Shown here in pieces: positions 24,264-31,132 of a DNA stretch of 34,126 nt. Under the pieces are notes generated by a model. The model was not told the DNA's origin and ran no database searches. It worked only from the letters and a program-made list of their open reading frames with translations. Source of the DNA: a virus. The stretch is taken from IMG/VR virus record IMGVR_UViG_3300018416_000054, positions 1 to 34,126 of that record. One strand, written 5' to 3'. The position numbers and the translations under genes are program-made. How positions within the stretch are numbered: the stretch's first letter is position 1; each line of letters begins with the position of its first letter.

Positions 24264-24665
24264 ATGGGATTAGATCAATATGGTGGTTGGTTAGAAACAC
24301 CAACTAAACAGCAAGAACTGCATTCAAAACTAATGAATGATGATGATAATTTTGCTGTTGGTGAGTTTGACTGGCGTAAACATGCAAAGCTGCAAGAGTT
24401 TATGGAAATTTTGTGGTACAAAAAATATAAAAACACTGAAACATTCAATTGCCAAAATATGCCACTTGATAGAGAAGATATACTAGCTTTACAAGCTGCT
24501 GTTAAAGGTGAAGAGTTGCCAGAATCAGAAGGTGGTATGTTTTTTGGTCATGAGTTTCAAGATGTATCTGCAAAAGAATACAGAGACCAGGACCTAGAAT
24601 TTTGTGCTAAAGCACTCAAATGGCTAGATGAAGGTAAAACACCTTACTATAGTTGTTGGTGGTAA
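24264..24665 (+). CDS. Conserved 'MGLDQY' phage protein of unknown function, 133 aa
   Basis: This is a recognisable phage family with invariant features: start MGLDQY, FDWRKHAKLQEFME (residues 34-48), FNCQNMPLDREDI (60-73), ELPESEGGMFFG (83-94) and the C-terminus TPYYSCWW. Function is unknown. Related proteins sometimes carry unsupported enzyme labels in databases, and no kinase motif is visible here. The ribosome site is AATAAGGAGTAAATT before ATG. It is flanked on both sides by hairpin-rich gene-free stretches, upstream 343 bases and downstream 731 bases. Confidence 0.85.
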   Translation: MGLDQYGGWLETPTKQQELHSKLMNDDDNFAVGEFDWRKHAKLQEFMEILWYKKYKNTETFNCQNMPLDREDILALQAAVKGEELPESEGGMFFGHEFQDVSAKEYRDQDLEFCAKALKWLDEGKTPYYSCWW

Positions 24666-24671
24666 AAGAAC

Positions 24672-24763
24672 ATAGCTAAGTGACGCAATTCTGCATAAAT
24701 ATATGCAACCAAAAAGAATGCTTAGCTGTATAGACCCACTGTTTTTTATCATTAGTGGTTTTG
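24672..24763 (+). other. Two hairpins directly after the MGLDQY gene
   Basis: The outer stem AGCTAAG/CTTAGCT (24674-24680 with 24721-24727) encloses an inner perfect stem TGCATA-AATA-TATGCA (24692-24707). A second hairpin CCACT/AGTGG (24736-24740 with 24754-24758) is followed by TTTTGTT. The last one could be a weak terminator; the first is a nested structure of unknown role. Confidence 0.5.
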
Positions 24764-24775
24764 TTCAGTCATTGA

Positions 24776-25109
24776 GGGAATAGTTCACCCAAGAAGGTCG
24801 AAACGAACTACAATTTCCCGTGTAGCTAGGTGTTCGACTGCAGAAAAAAGTAAAGATAAAACTGCGAACTCTTTACCCTAGCTACACACCAGTTTCCGAA
24901 ATACACAACAGACACGACCGTTTTCTTGGCGCGCGAATCTGAAATAAAACATCCGAGTTTCAGTAACTTGATACCGTAAATGTTGTGTATTTCACCAGTT
25001 TCCGAGGTATGTATTGGACAACAACCGCGTACCAGCTGCAGTGAAGTGAACACAAGTTACACGGGCGTTCACCGCCAGATACAGTCGCTACATACCTCAC
25101 CAGTTCCCG
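24776..25109 (+). repeat. Array of hairpins separated by conserved 12-base linker CACCAGTTTCCG
   Basis: Linkers: CTACAATTTCCCG (24808-24820, diverged), CACCAGTTTCCG (24887-24898), CACCAGTTTCCG (24993-25004), CACCAGTTCCCG (25098-25109). Between them are long hairpins whose arms differ completely but pair exactly: TAGTTC/GAACTA (24781-24786 with 24805-24810); TGTAGCTAGG/CCTAGCTACA (24821-24830 with 24877-24886); AAATACACAACA/TGTTGTGTATTT (24899-24910 with 24981-24992); AGGTATGTA/TACATACCT (25005-25013 with 25089-25097). Each stem begins or ends directly against a linker. Secondary inner stems exist, for example CTGAAA/TTTCAG (24939-24944 with 24958-24963) and a GTGAAC/GTTCAC pair (about 25045-25072). 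No gene fits here. Non-repeating arms with retained pairing argue for selection on RNA (or cruciform DNA) structure. Confidence 0.7.
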
Positions 25110-25380
25110 TAATGTGCAGTTAATGAAACGACCACTGAAAGCCTGCATTGTAATGATATATCACGCATGGCGAGGAGTTGCATTAACAGCTGAGTTTTTT
25201 AATTAAAACTGGAACAACCTTAGGTCTGATACATAGGTAGTGGTCTGCTGAATTTATACACTTAAGCACAGACCCGAAAAAACCAACCCCTAACTGTGCA
25301 TTACAACCCTGCGACACTATATGTCGCACTTGTATGTTAACATCCCTGCGATGTTATTCTTATGTAATAACTATAGCTAA
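25110..25380 (+). other. Gene-free spacer with further hairpins before the MoxR gene
   Basis: A continuation of the hairpin region. After the last linker, TGCAG/CTGCA (25115-25119 with 25143-25147) and GTTAATG/CATTAAC (about 25119-25125 with 25180-25186) offer weaker or alternative stems. GGTCTG occurs twice (about 25222 and 25242), opposite one CAGACC (about 25269). TGCGAC-ACTATAT-GTCGCA lies at about 25310-25328 and TAACAT-CCCTGCG-ATGTTA at about 25338-25356. A 27-codon frame from ATG 25123 has no ribosome site and is not called. The spacer ends in the ribosome site AAATAGGAGTAAATT of the MoxR gene. Confidence 0.45.
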
Positions 25381-25396
25381 AAAATAGGAGTAAATT

Positions 25397-26431
25397 ATGG
25401 CTAATGAAATGAATATCCCCCCGATTAGACCCAAAGACCTGATCCCTGAGATTATAGATAATACCCGTGCTGGTATTTCTACATTTATCTGGGGCCCCCC
25501 AGGTGTAGGTAAATCACAAATTGTTAAAGCTGTTGCACAACAACTTAACAGATCACTTATGGACTTTCGTAGTAACTTGTTCGACCCTGTCGATGTGCGT
25601 GGTATACCATTCCACGATGCAGTCGAGGGTACACACATGACCTACTGGGCTCCACCAAGTATATTCCCTTATGATCACAGAGACTCACCTGAAGGTATCT
25701 TCTTTCTTGACGAACTGACTACTGCACCACAAGCTACACAAAACGCTTTCTTGCAATTAGTTCTTGATGGCAAAGTAGGTGACTATACATTGCCGGAAGG
25801 CTGGTGTTGTATCGGTGCAGGCAACAGATTGTCTGATATGGCAGCTGTATATGACATGCCAGCACCTATGAAAAACAGGTTCTTGCAATATCATCTAGAC
25901 GTTAACTTAGATGACTGGTGTGACTGGGCCGCACAAAACAATATAACTGACCTTATTACATCATTTATACGGTTCAGACCTAACTTGTTATTCAATTTCG
26001 ACAGTGCTGACACAGCATTTCCTACACCAAGAAGTTGGGAAATACTTAACAAAAAGCTGCAATTCAATGACAACACAGAAAGCGATCGTTTCTTTCATGG
26101 TGTGTCATCACTAATCGGTCAAGGTCCTGCAGGCGAGTTTGTAACATTCAAACTTAACAGAGATAAGATGCCTGACATTGATCAGTTGATTAGACAACCA
26201 AATGCAGCAAAAGTTCCTAAAGATGAACCTGCGATCATGTACGCTATAGCAGGTGCTGTAGCAGCCAGATCAACAGATGAAAACTTTGACAAGGTTTGCC
26301 AATATGCAAATCGTATGGAACCTGAGTTTCAAGTAGTGCTTATGCGTGATGCACTTTCTCGTAACCCTAATCTAGCTTCGACATCCGCATATCAGTCGTG
26401 GTTAGCTAAAAATGCAACGGAGATAATCTAA
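25397..26431 (+). CDS. MoxR-type AAA+ ATPase, 344 aa
   Basis: The AAA+ core has Walker A WGPPGVGKS (32-40), Walker B IFFLDELT (101-108, Asp105/Glu106), a sensor-1 region reading CCIGAGNRLSD, and an arginine-finger-like PMKNRF shortly after. This layout is that of MoxR/RavA-like ATPases, which act as chaperones and usually pair with a vWA-domain partner. That partner is encoded three genes downstream, and the intervening genes overlap or abut. The start is supported by AAATAGGAGTAAATT. Length and domain content fit the family, with no extra domain. The substrate is unknown; in this phage it may remodel or load metal into a host or virion protein. Confidence 0.88.
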   Translation: MANEMNIPPIRPKDLIPEIIDNTRAGISTFIWGPPGVGKSQIVKAVAQQLNRSLMDFRSNLFDPVDVRGIPFHDAVEGTHMTYWAPPSIFPYDHRDSPEGIFFLDELTTAPQATQNAFLQLVLDGKVGDYTLPEGWCCIGAGNRLSDMAAVYDMPAPMKNRFLQYHLDVNLDDWCDWAAQNNITDLITSFIRFRPNLLFNFDSADTAFPTPRSWEILNKKLQFNDNTESDRFFHGVSSLIGQGPAGEFVTFKLNRDKMPDIDQLIRQPNAAKVPKDEPAIMYAIAGAVAARSTDENFDKVCQYANRMEPEFQVVLMRDALSRNPNLASTSAYQSWLAKNATEII

Positions 26432-27111
26432 TGGCAACAGTAAGAATGAGTGACAAACTCAAATATGCAATACTAGATGAGGCTGAGCATCAGTTTCAAA
26501 ATGTTAACAAAGAAAAGGAAATACCTTTGGATGTTGGTGATGCAGTTTATGCAGAATATGCACAACCAGTTGTTGATTCAGTACAAAGCTTAATGATCAA
26601 ATATCCACATGTAAAAAACTTTATGAGTTTTGAAAACATGTCAGAGATATCAGTAGGTTTTGTAATACCTAGTGACGTTAGTGACCAAGATCAAACTTAT
26701 AGTTCAACATCTCAACTAAAAATGTCAGCTGAACGTCCATTTCCAAGAGGTGGTGGAAATAGTTACAACTATAACCATATTTCTTTTCACATTCCTCATG
26801 ACTCTGAAAATGCTGAAAAAATCAGAGAAGTTAAAAATCACAATGAAGACGTCAGCACAAGAAGAGCAGATTACAGAGCTAAAGTTAAAAACACTATTGA
26901 AAACTTTACAACTGTAAATCAAGCTCTCAAAGCATGGCCTGCATTGGAGAAACTTATCGCTGGTACTAGCGAAGGTGCTTGGGTTTTACAACGTGTGAAC
27001 GAAAAGGTTCAACGTAAAAAGAAACAAGCTGAGCAACGTGCTGAGATCGAACTTAATGAAACCGATCTTAATTCAGTTATTCTAACCAATGCGTTAATTG
27101 GTGATGACTAA
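26431..27111 (+). CDS. Nmad5-like protein (putative nucleotide-modification-associated), 226 aa
   Basis: Residues 1-40 (RMSDKLKYAILDEAEHQF ... DVGDAVYAEYAQP) and 145-190 (VKNTIENFTTVNQALKAWPA, LEKLIAG) fit my memory of the Nmad5 family: an opening helix pair, a DAVYxxxY segment, a central beta part, then 'TVxxxLxxWP'. The central part (residues 60-130) is beta-rich with HISFHIPHDS. The C-terminus is charged. No catalytic motif can be pointed out. The gene lies between MoxR and the vWA-metallopeptidase protein, sharing one base with the MoxR stop, so it may be a client or adaptor of that pair. The family call needs a profile search. Confidence 0.55.
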   Translation: MATVRMSDKLKYAILDEAEHQFQNVNKEKEIPLDVGDAVYAEYAQPVVDSVQSLMIKYPHVKNFMSFENMSEISVGFVIPSDVSDQDQTYSSTSQLKMSAERPFPRGGGNSYNYNHISFHIPHDSENAEKIREVKNHNEDVSTRRADYRAKVKNTIENFTTVNQALKAWPALEKLIAGTSEGAWVLQRVNEKVQRKKKQAEQRAEIELNETDLNSVILTNALIGDD

Positions 27112-27367
27112 CATTCCTACATTCCAGTTCGACTCTACCAATCATGGTACAGTCGACTGGACTTATGTAAAAACAATGAAAGACAAAATGTACCATGCAC
27201 AATATATGGTAAAAAAGTCAGACCTTATTGTGCTGACAAAGTTATCTGCAGAAGATAAAAAACTTGTGCATCAAGAATTGTTTGACAGTTTTGCAGAAGA
27301 GAACCAGTTAGTTAGAGATCATAACAACAAAAAAGCACGTGAAAGACGTGCAAGGAAAAAACAATGA
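27104..27367 (+). CDS. Small basic protein in MoxR operon, 87 aa
   Basis: The ATG at 27104 is chosen over TTG/GTG codons just upstream; it overlaps the preceding gene by 8 bases. Residues 1-55 are mixed (TFQFDSTNHGTVDWTYVKTM ... LIVLTKLSAEDK). The C-terminus is a very basic helix (NNKKARERRARKKQ), typical of nucleic-acid or acidic-partner contact. No family recognised. Its stop overlaps the start of the vWA gene (ATGA), so the four genes are translationally linked. Confidence 0.7.
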   Translation: MTNIPTFQFDSTNHGTVDWTYVKTMKDKMYHAQYMVKKSDLIVLTKLSAEDKKLVHQELFDSFAEENQLVRDHNNKKARERRARKKQ

Positions 27368-28488
27368 GTAATTCATTCACAAAAGCTAGGTCTAGGCTTT
27401 TACTAGACAATCCATTTTTTGGTACGTTAGCTCTTAAGCTTTTACCAAAAGAAGACCCATCACAACCAAGCGGTTATACAGACGGTAAAGTGCTTGGCTA
27501 CAATCCTAAATGGTTTGAAAAACTTAGCTCACAACAACAAGTGGGTTTTATCGCACACGAGATAATGCATATTGTTTATATGCATATATTTCGTAGAGAA
27601 CAACGTCATCCTAAAAAGTGGAATGTAGCAGCAGACTATGTCATTAACTACAACTTGGTACATGACTGCAGAATGGTATTACCTGACGGTGCATTAATTG
27701 ATGAGCAATACAAAGGGATGACCACTGAGCATGTGTACAATTTATTACCAGAACCAGAAGATGAAGATGGTAATTCAATACCTTGGGACGACTTACCTGA
27801 AGACTTCGGTGGTTCGGGTGCAGTGAGAGATGGTACACCATCTAATGGATCATCGACCAAGGAACAACAAAAATGGACCATCGATATCAACCAAGCTTAT
27901 GAGGCAGCTAAAATGGCTGGTAAGTTACCTGGTGGTTTATCTAAAGTTATTGATGAAATAGTTAAGCCTAAAGTTAACTGGAAAGCAGTACTTACAAAGT
28001 TTCTTACAAGCACTGCTAAAAACGATTACTCATGGGTTAAACCAAACAAACGTTTCCTGGGTCAAGACATGTATCTACCTAGTCTTTACAGCGAACGATT
28101 AGAATCTATTGTAGTTGCAGTAGATACATCTGGTTCTATTACTGACGAAGAGTTACAAATATTTGCTTCAGAAACTAGTGCAATACTAGCTTCTATGGAC
28201 CCAGAAAAGATAGAGTTTTTACAGTGTGACACCGCTATAAATCAGCACGACACTTATACACGCGAAAGCCTGCCACTCAAAGTAGAGTTCAAAGGTAGAG
28301 GTGGTACTGACTTTGCTCCTGTATGGGAATACATCGAAGAGAATCATCTAAATCCAAAAGCTTGTATTTATCTTACAGACTTATATCCATGTGACTGGGG
28401 TGAGCAACCACCTTATCCAGTTCTATGGATATCAACTACAGATGTAGATGACGTGCCATTTGGTGAAGTCACAAGGATTCAGGTATGA
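27364..28488 (+). CDS. Metallopeptidase-vWA protein (DUF2201 type), MoxR partner, 374 aa
   Basis: The N-terminal zincin-like domain has the motif HEIMHIVYMH (residues 65-74) followed by NVAADYVIN (87-95), as in the DUF2201 metallopeptidase domain. A linker rich in Asp/Gly/Ser follows (130-170). The C-terminal vWA domain shows the MIDAS motif DTSGS (254-258), the distal Thr in GRGGTDFAP (311-319) and YLTDLYP (336-342). It would bind a divalent metal at MIDAS and act with the MoxR ATPase. This MoxR plus vWA/zincin pairing is widespread in bacteria and marine phages, but its target is generally not known. The start overlaps the previous gene by 4 bases. Confidence 0.88.
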   Translation: MSNSFTKARSRLLLDNPFFGTLALKLLPKEDPSQPSGYTDGKVLGYNPKWFEKLSSQQQVGFIAHEIMHIVYMHIFRREQRHPKKWNVAADYVINYNLVHDCRMVLPDGALIDEQYKGMTTEHVYNLLPEPEDEDGNSIPWDDLPEDFGGSGAVRDGTPSNGSSTKEQQKWTIDINQAYEAAKMAGKLPGGLSKVIDEIVKPKVNWKAVLTKFLTSTAKNDYSWVKPNKRFLGQDMYLPSLYSERLESIVVAVDTSGSITDEELQIFASETSAILASMDPEKIEFLQCDTAINQHDTYTRESLPLKVEFKGRGGTDFAPVWEYIEENHLNPKACIYLTDLYPCDWGEQPPYPVLWISTTDVDDVPFGEVTRIQV

Positions 28489-28509
28489 TATTAATTATAG
28501 GAGTTAAAT

Positions 28510-28782
28510 ATGGGAAGAGTTAAAGAGGCTATACAAAATGCTATAGACGAATACGGAGACATCATAGATGCGTCTTATCACAAAGCTCAAGAAAACTGGG
28601 CTGAAGTTTTACTAGATGCAAAATTAAAATCACATCATGGTATAGACGAACGTCAACTGCTTGTTGATGAAATGTGTAGACACTGTTTAATTGAAACAGG
28701 TCTTACAAATCCTAATGTATTTAGTTGGGACAGTGTCATTACTTTTTATCTTGATTCAGAGTTTAACGATTCACCAGTATGA
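28510..28782 (+). CDS. Small acidic unknown protein, 90 aa
   Basis: Not recognised. Mostly helical and acidic (RVKEAIQNAIDEYGDIIDAS, then ENWAEVLLDAKL), with CRHC (residues 56-59) in the middle and a Phe/Trp-rich end (FSWDSVITFYLDSE). A single CxxC is not enough for a confident zinc site. The ribosome site is ATAGGAGTTAAAT. It follows the vWA gene after 21 bases and overlaps the next gene start (ATGA), so it probably belongs to the same transcript. Confidence 0.7.
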   Translation: MGRVKEAIQNAIDEYGDIIDASYHKAQENWAEVLLDAKLKSHHGIDERQLLVDEMCRHCLIETGLTNPNVFSWDSVITFYLDSEFNDSPV

Positions 28783-29003
28783 CTCAGTTTACTAGCGAAG
28801 TAGAGAAACAGCGTGCATTGCTTGAATTAGAAGAGTGGCGTAAACAAATATACTATTGGCATACAAACAATGGTATTCGCACAATTGTCTACAATGATGG
28901 ACGAAAACAAGTTTACAAAGCTGGAACTAACATTCTTATAGACGATATCCCCAGCCCTCATAGAAGACGAACATTGATTGACATGATGTTCGGCGATATT
29001 TAA
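28779..29003 (+). CDS. Small unknown protein, 74 aa
   Basis: Not recognised. The N-terminal helix is charged (EVEKQRALLELEEWRKQIYY). A small beta part follows (GIRTIVYNDGRKQVYKAG), and the end is basic (SPHRRRTLIDMMFGDI). The overall shape (helix, hairpin, basic tail) would suit a small nucleic-acid or partner-binding protein, which is only a guess. Overlaps the preceding gene by 4 bases and is followed by the repeated CCCCCGGAGCAAA element. Confidence 0.65.
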   Translation: MTQFTSEVEKQRALLELEEWRKQIYYWHTNNGIRTIVYNDGRKQVYKAGTNILIDDIPSPHRRRTLIDMMFGDI

Positions 29004-29009
29004 CTTCCA

Positions 29010-29026
29010 CCCCCGGAGCAAAGGAG
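29010..29026 (+). repeat. Second copy of CCCCCGGAGCAAA-AGGAG element
   Basis: CCCCCGGAGCAAAGGAG lies here, 6 bases after a stop codon. The same element with one extra A lies at 23926-23943, 5 bases after another stop. A related CTCCCCCAGAGCA lies inside the primase gene at about 31335-31347. Its role is unknown: possible mRNA 3'/5' element or recombination boundary. Confidence 0.6.
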
Positions 29027-29111
29027 CGCTTGTGCAACACTATTTTTACATCAATTTTTATTCATCGACGCGAATTCCTGTCGTGTGCAACAACAAATAA
29101 AGGACTACCTA

Positions 29112-30920
29112 ATGATAACAATAACACTCGATTTTGAAACATATTATGATGTTCATTTTTCCTTGACAAAGCTAACAACACCTGAGTATGTCAACCACTC
29201 TGATTTTAAAGTGTGGGGCGTAGGCATAAAAGTTGAAGACCAAGAAACTGTGTGGTTACAACCCGATGAAATCGAAGCGGAATTTGCTACGTACGACTGG
29301 GAGGATGTAGCTCTTGTGTGTCAAAACACTCCTTTTGATGCATACATACTTTCCCAGGTATATGGAATTAGTAATGTAGGTTATTACTACGATACAGCTG
29401 CGATGAGTCGTGGTTTGTACCCTTCACAAAGTGCTAGCTTGTCTGCACTCGCAGAACGCCTCTGGCCCAATGATGTAAGTATGCGTAAAGGAGTCGAGCT
29501 TGTTAATGCAAAAGGTATACGTGACTTAACTCCAAAGCTTGATGCCGAAATAGGTGGTTATTGTATACAAGACTGTGAACTTACATACGCAGCCTGGCAA
29601 AAAATGTGTTCACAATATCCTAAAAACGAACTTGATCTGATAGACCTAACAACTCGTATGTATGTTGAGCCTAAATTAGTTCTTGACCCTGACGTTTGTA
29701 TTGACCACCGTGACAAACACAAAAAAGCAGGAGATGATGCAGTACGTAATTCAGGTGTTGACCGAGACATACTTAGTTCTAATCCAAAGTTTGCACAATA
29801 CATCGAAAAAGAGCTGGAGATTGTAGTACCAACTAAAAAATCACCACGCACAGGTAAGATGATTCCCGCGCTAGGTAAAGCAGACTCCGGCTACATACAG
29901 ATGTGTGCAATGTACCCCGAACACCAACACATCTGGGACGGCAGAACCGCAGTAAAATCACGCATCGAAGAAACTAGAGCCGATAGATTTCTACGTGCTA
30001 TCAATAAAGATGGCAGTTTTTCTGCACCACTCAAATACTACGCCGCTCATACAGGTAGGTTCGGTGGTACAGAAAAAGTTAACTTACAAAACTTACCCAG
30101 AAACAGTGCGTTAAGACGTGCAATACAAGCTCCAGCAGGCGAGCTGCTGTATGTATGTGACTTAGCAAACATAGAAGCCAGAATGCTTGCGTGGTTAGCC
30201 AACGAACCTTACTTACTAAACACTTTTGCAGCTGGCGGGGATGTATACAGTGAGTTTGCATCTCAGATATATAACCGACCAATTACTAAAGCCAACAAAC
30301 TTGAACGTTATGTAGGCAAAACAGCAGTCTTGGGTCTTGGTTATGGTATGGGTGCTGATAAATTTAAATACACACTTTCTACTGGATCACCATCTGTAGA
30401 TGTAAGTGACACAGCAGCAAAAACAATTGTAAATCAATACCGATCTTTTTACCCAAACATTCCCGGTCTCTGGAATCAGTGTAAACAATTACTTTATGCA
30501 ATGTTAAATCAAGCACAGTCTGGTACAACTTATGGACCATTGACCGTGGGACTTCACCAACTAGGTTTGCCAAATGGTATGGCTCTTAAATACCCAACAC
30601 TTACATACAGCCCCAGAGACGGTCAGTTTATGTACATGTCATACAAACGCTCCGAACGCCTGTATGGTCCAAAGTTAACAGAAAACATTGTCCAGGCGCT
30701 TGCAAGAATTGTGTTAACCGAACAAATGTTAATCCTACAACAAGAGCCCGAGCTGGATGTTGTATTAACTGTACATGACGAATTAATACTAAAGGGACCA
30801 AATACAAATTGTGATACACATATGAATCGTATTCTGGAAGTAATGAAAACTCCACCCGATTGGTGTAAAGACCTTCCATTAGATGCTGAAGGAGGGTATG
30901 ATATTTCGTATTCTAAATAA
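29112..30920 (+). CDS. DNA polymerase family A (PolA) with 3'-5' exonuclease domain, 602 aa
   Basis: Replicative polymerase. The DEDD exonuclease domain has DFE (Asp7, Glu9), QNTPFDAY (about 71-78) and YCIQDCE (about 149-155). The polymerase domain has motif A CDLANIEARMLAWLA (Asp350), motif B RYVGKTAVLGLGYG (Lys403, Tyr411) and motif C VHDEL (His555-Asp556-Glu557). In motif B the residue aligned with E. coli Phe762 is Leu407. The start at 29112 is chosen because AATAAAGGACTACCTA precedes it; an in-frame ATG at 29085 has no ribosome site. It is followed by a CsrA gene and a primase-helicase, forming the replication block. All catalytic residues are present, so it should be active. Confidence 0.92.
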   Translation: MITITLDFETYYDVHFSLTKLTTPEYVNHSDFKVWGVGIKVEDQETVWLQPDEIEAEFATYDWEDVALVCQNTPFDAYILSQVYGISNVGYYYDTAAMSRGLYPSQSASLSALAERLWPNDVSMRKGVELVNAKGIRDLTPKLDAEIGGYCIQDCELTYAAWQKMCSQYPKNELDLIDLTTRMYVEPKLVLDPDVCIDHRDKHKKAGDDAVRNSGVDRDILSSNPKFAQYIEKELEIVVPTKKSPRTGKMIPALGKADSGYIQMCAMYPEHQHIWDGRTAVKSRIEETRADRFLRAINKDGSFSAPLKYYAAHTGRFGGTEKVNLQNLPRNSALRRAIQAPAGELLYVCDLANIEARMLAWLANEPYLLNTFAAGGDVYSEFASQIYNRPITKANKLERYVGKTAVLGLGYGMGADKFKYTLSTGSPSVDVSDTAAKTIVNQYRSFYPNIPGLWNQCKQLLYAMLNQAQSGTTYGPLTVGLHQLGLPNGMALKYPTLTYSPRDGQFMYMSYKRSERLYGPKLTENIVQALARIVLTEQMLILQQEPELDVVLTVHDELILKGPNTNCDTHMNRILEVMKTPPDWCKDLPLDAEGGYDISYSK

Positions 30921-30931
30921 TCAAATGAGTT

Positions 30932-31108
30932 GTGAACAATTTAATACTAACCAGGAGGAAGGGAGAAAAAATTGTGCTACATTTAGGTGGACATATTCTT
31001 GCTGTCTGCACAATTACAGGATTAGGAAACAAACAAGTTAAGTTAGCTTTTGAAGCTGAACCAGAAATTAAAATTGATAGAGAAGAAATATATCAAGAAA
31101 AGTTATGA
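30932..31108 (+). CDS. csrA: CsrA-type RNA-binding translational regulator, 58 aa
   Basis: The frame from GTG 30932 to TGA 31106-31108 encodes (M)NNLILTRRKGEKIVLHLG, then GHILAVCTITGLGNKQVKLA, then FEAEPEIKIDREEIYQEKL. It lines up along its full length with bacterial CsrA: LILTRRxGE at the start, xxNQVRxG/A in the middle and xREEIYQ near the end. Both RNA-binding sites are kept: the N-terminal LTRR strand and the Arg of DREE (Arg44 equivalent). Length is close to E. coli CsrA (61). CsrA dimers bind GGA motifs in leaders and block or promote translation. Start is GTG with only a weak ribosome site, 11 bases after the polymerase stop. Inside the gene, AGGAGGAAGGGAG (30953-30965) precedes a second in-frame GTG (30974), which could make a 44-residue product, and itself offers GGA sites for autoregulation. 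Confidence 0.85.
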   Translation: MNNLILTRRKGEKIVLHLGGHILAVCTITGLGNKQVKLAFEAEPEIKIDREEIYQEKL

Positions 31109-31132
31109 TGTAATATCTTCTAGGAGGGAATA

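Noticed and set aside
24776-25109. CRISPR array
   Set aside because: The conserved unit is only 12 bases, the intervening segments are themselves palindromic and vary in length from 67 to 93 bases, and no cas genes are present. The RecB/Cas4-like nuclease is in a replication context.
24776-25109. Integron-type attC array
   Set aside because: The linker does not contain the usual RYYYAAC/GTTRRRY core sites, there is no integrase in the window, and the hairpins carry no gene cassettes.
25123-25206. 27-codon frame starting MKRPLKACIVMIYHAW
   Set aside because: No ribosome site, lies across the hairpin region, and no relation to neighbours.
24664-25396. CsrB-like sponge RNA matching the phage CsrA
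   Set aside because: Sponge RNAs have many GGA motifs in hairpin loops. This region has only about four GGA in 730 bases, and they are not in loops of the clear stems.
30925-31053. ATG-started frame MSCEQFNTNQEEGRK overlapping the CsrA gene
   Set aside because: It is out of frame with the clear CsrA match, ends after about 42 residues, and has no recognisable content.
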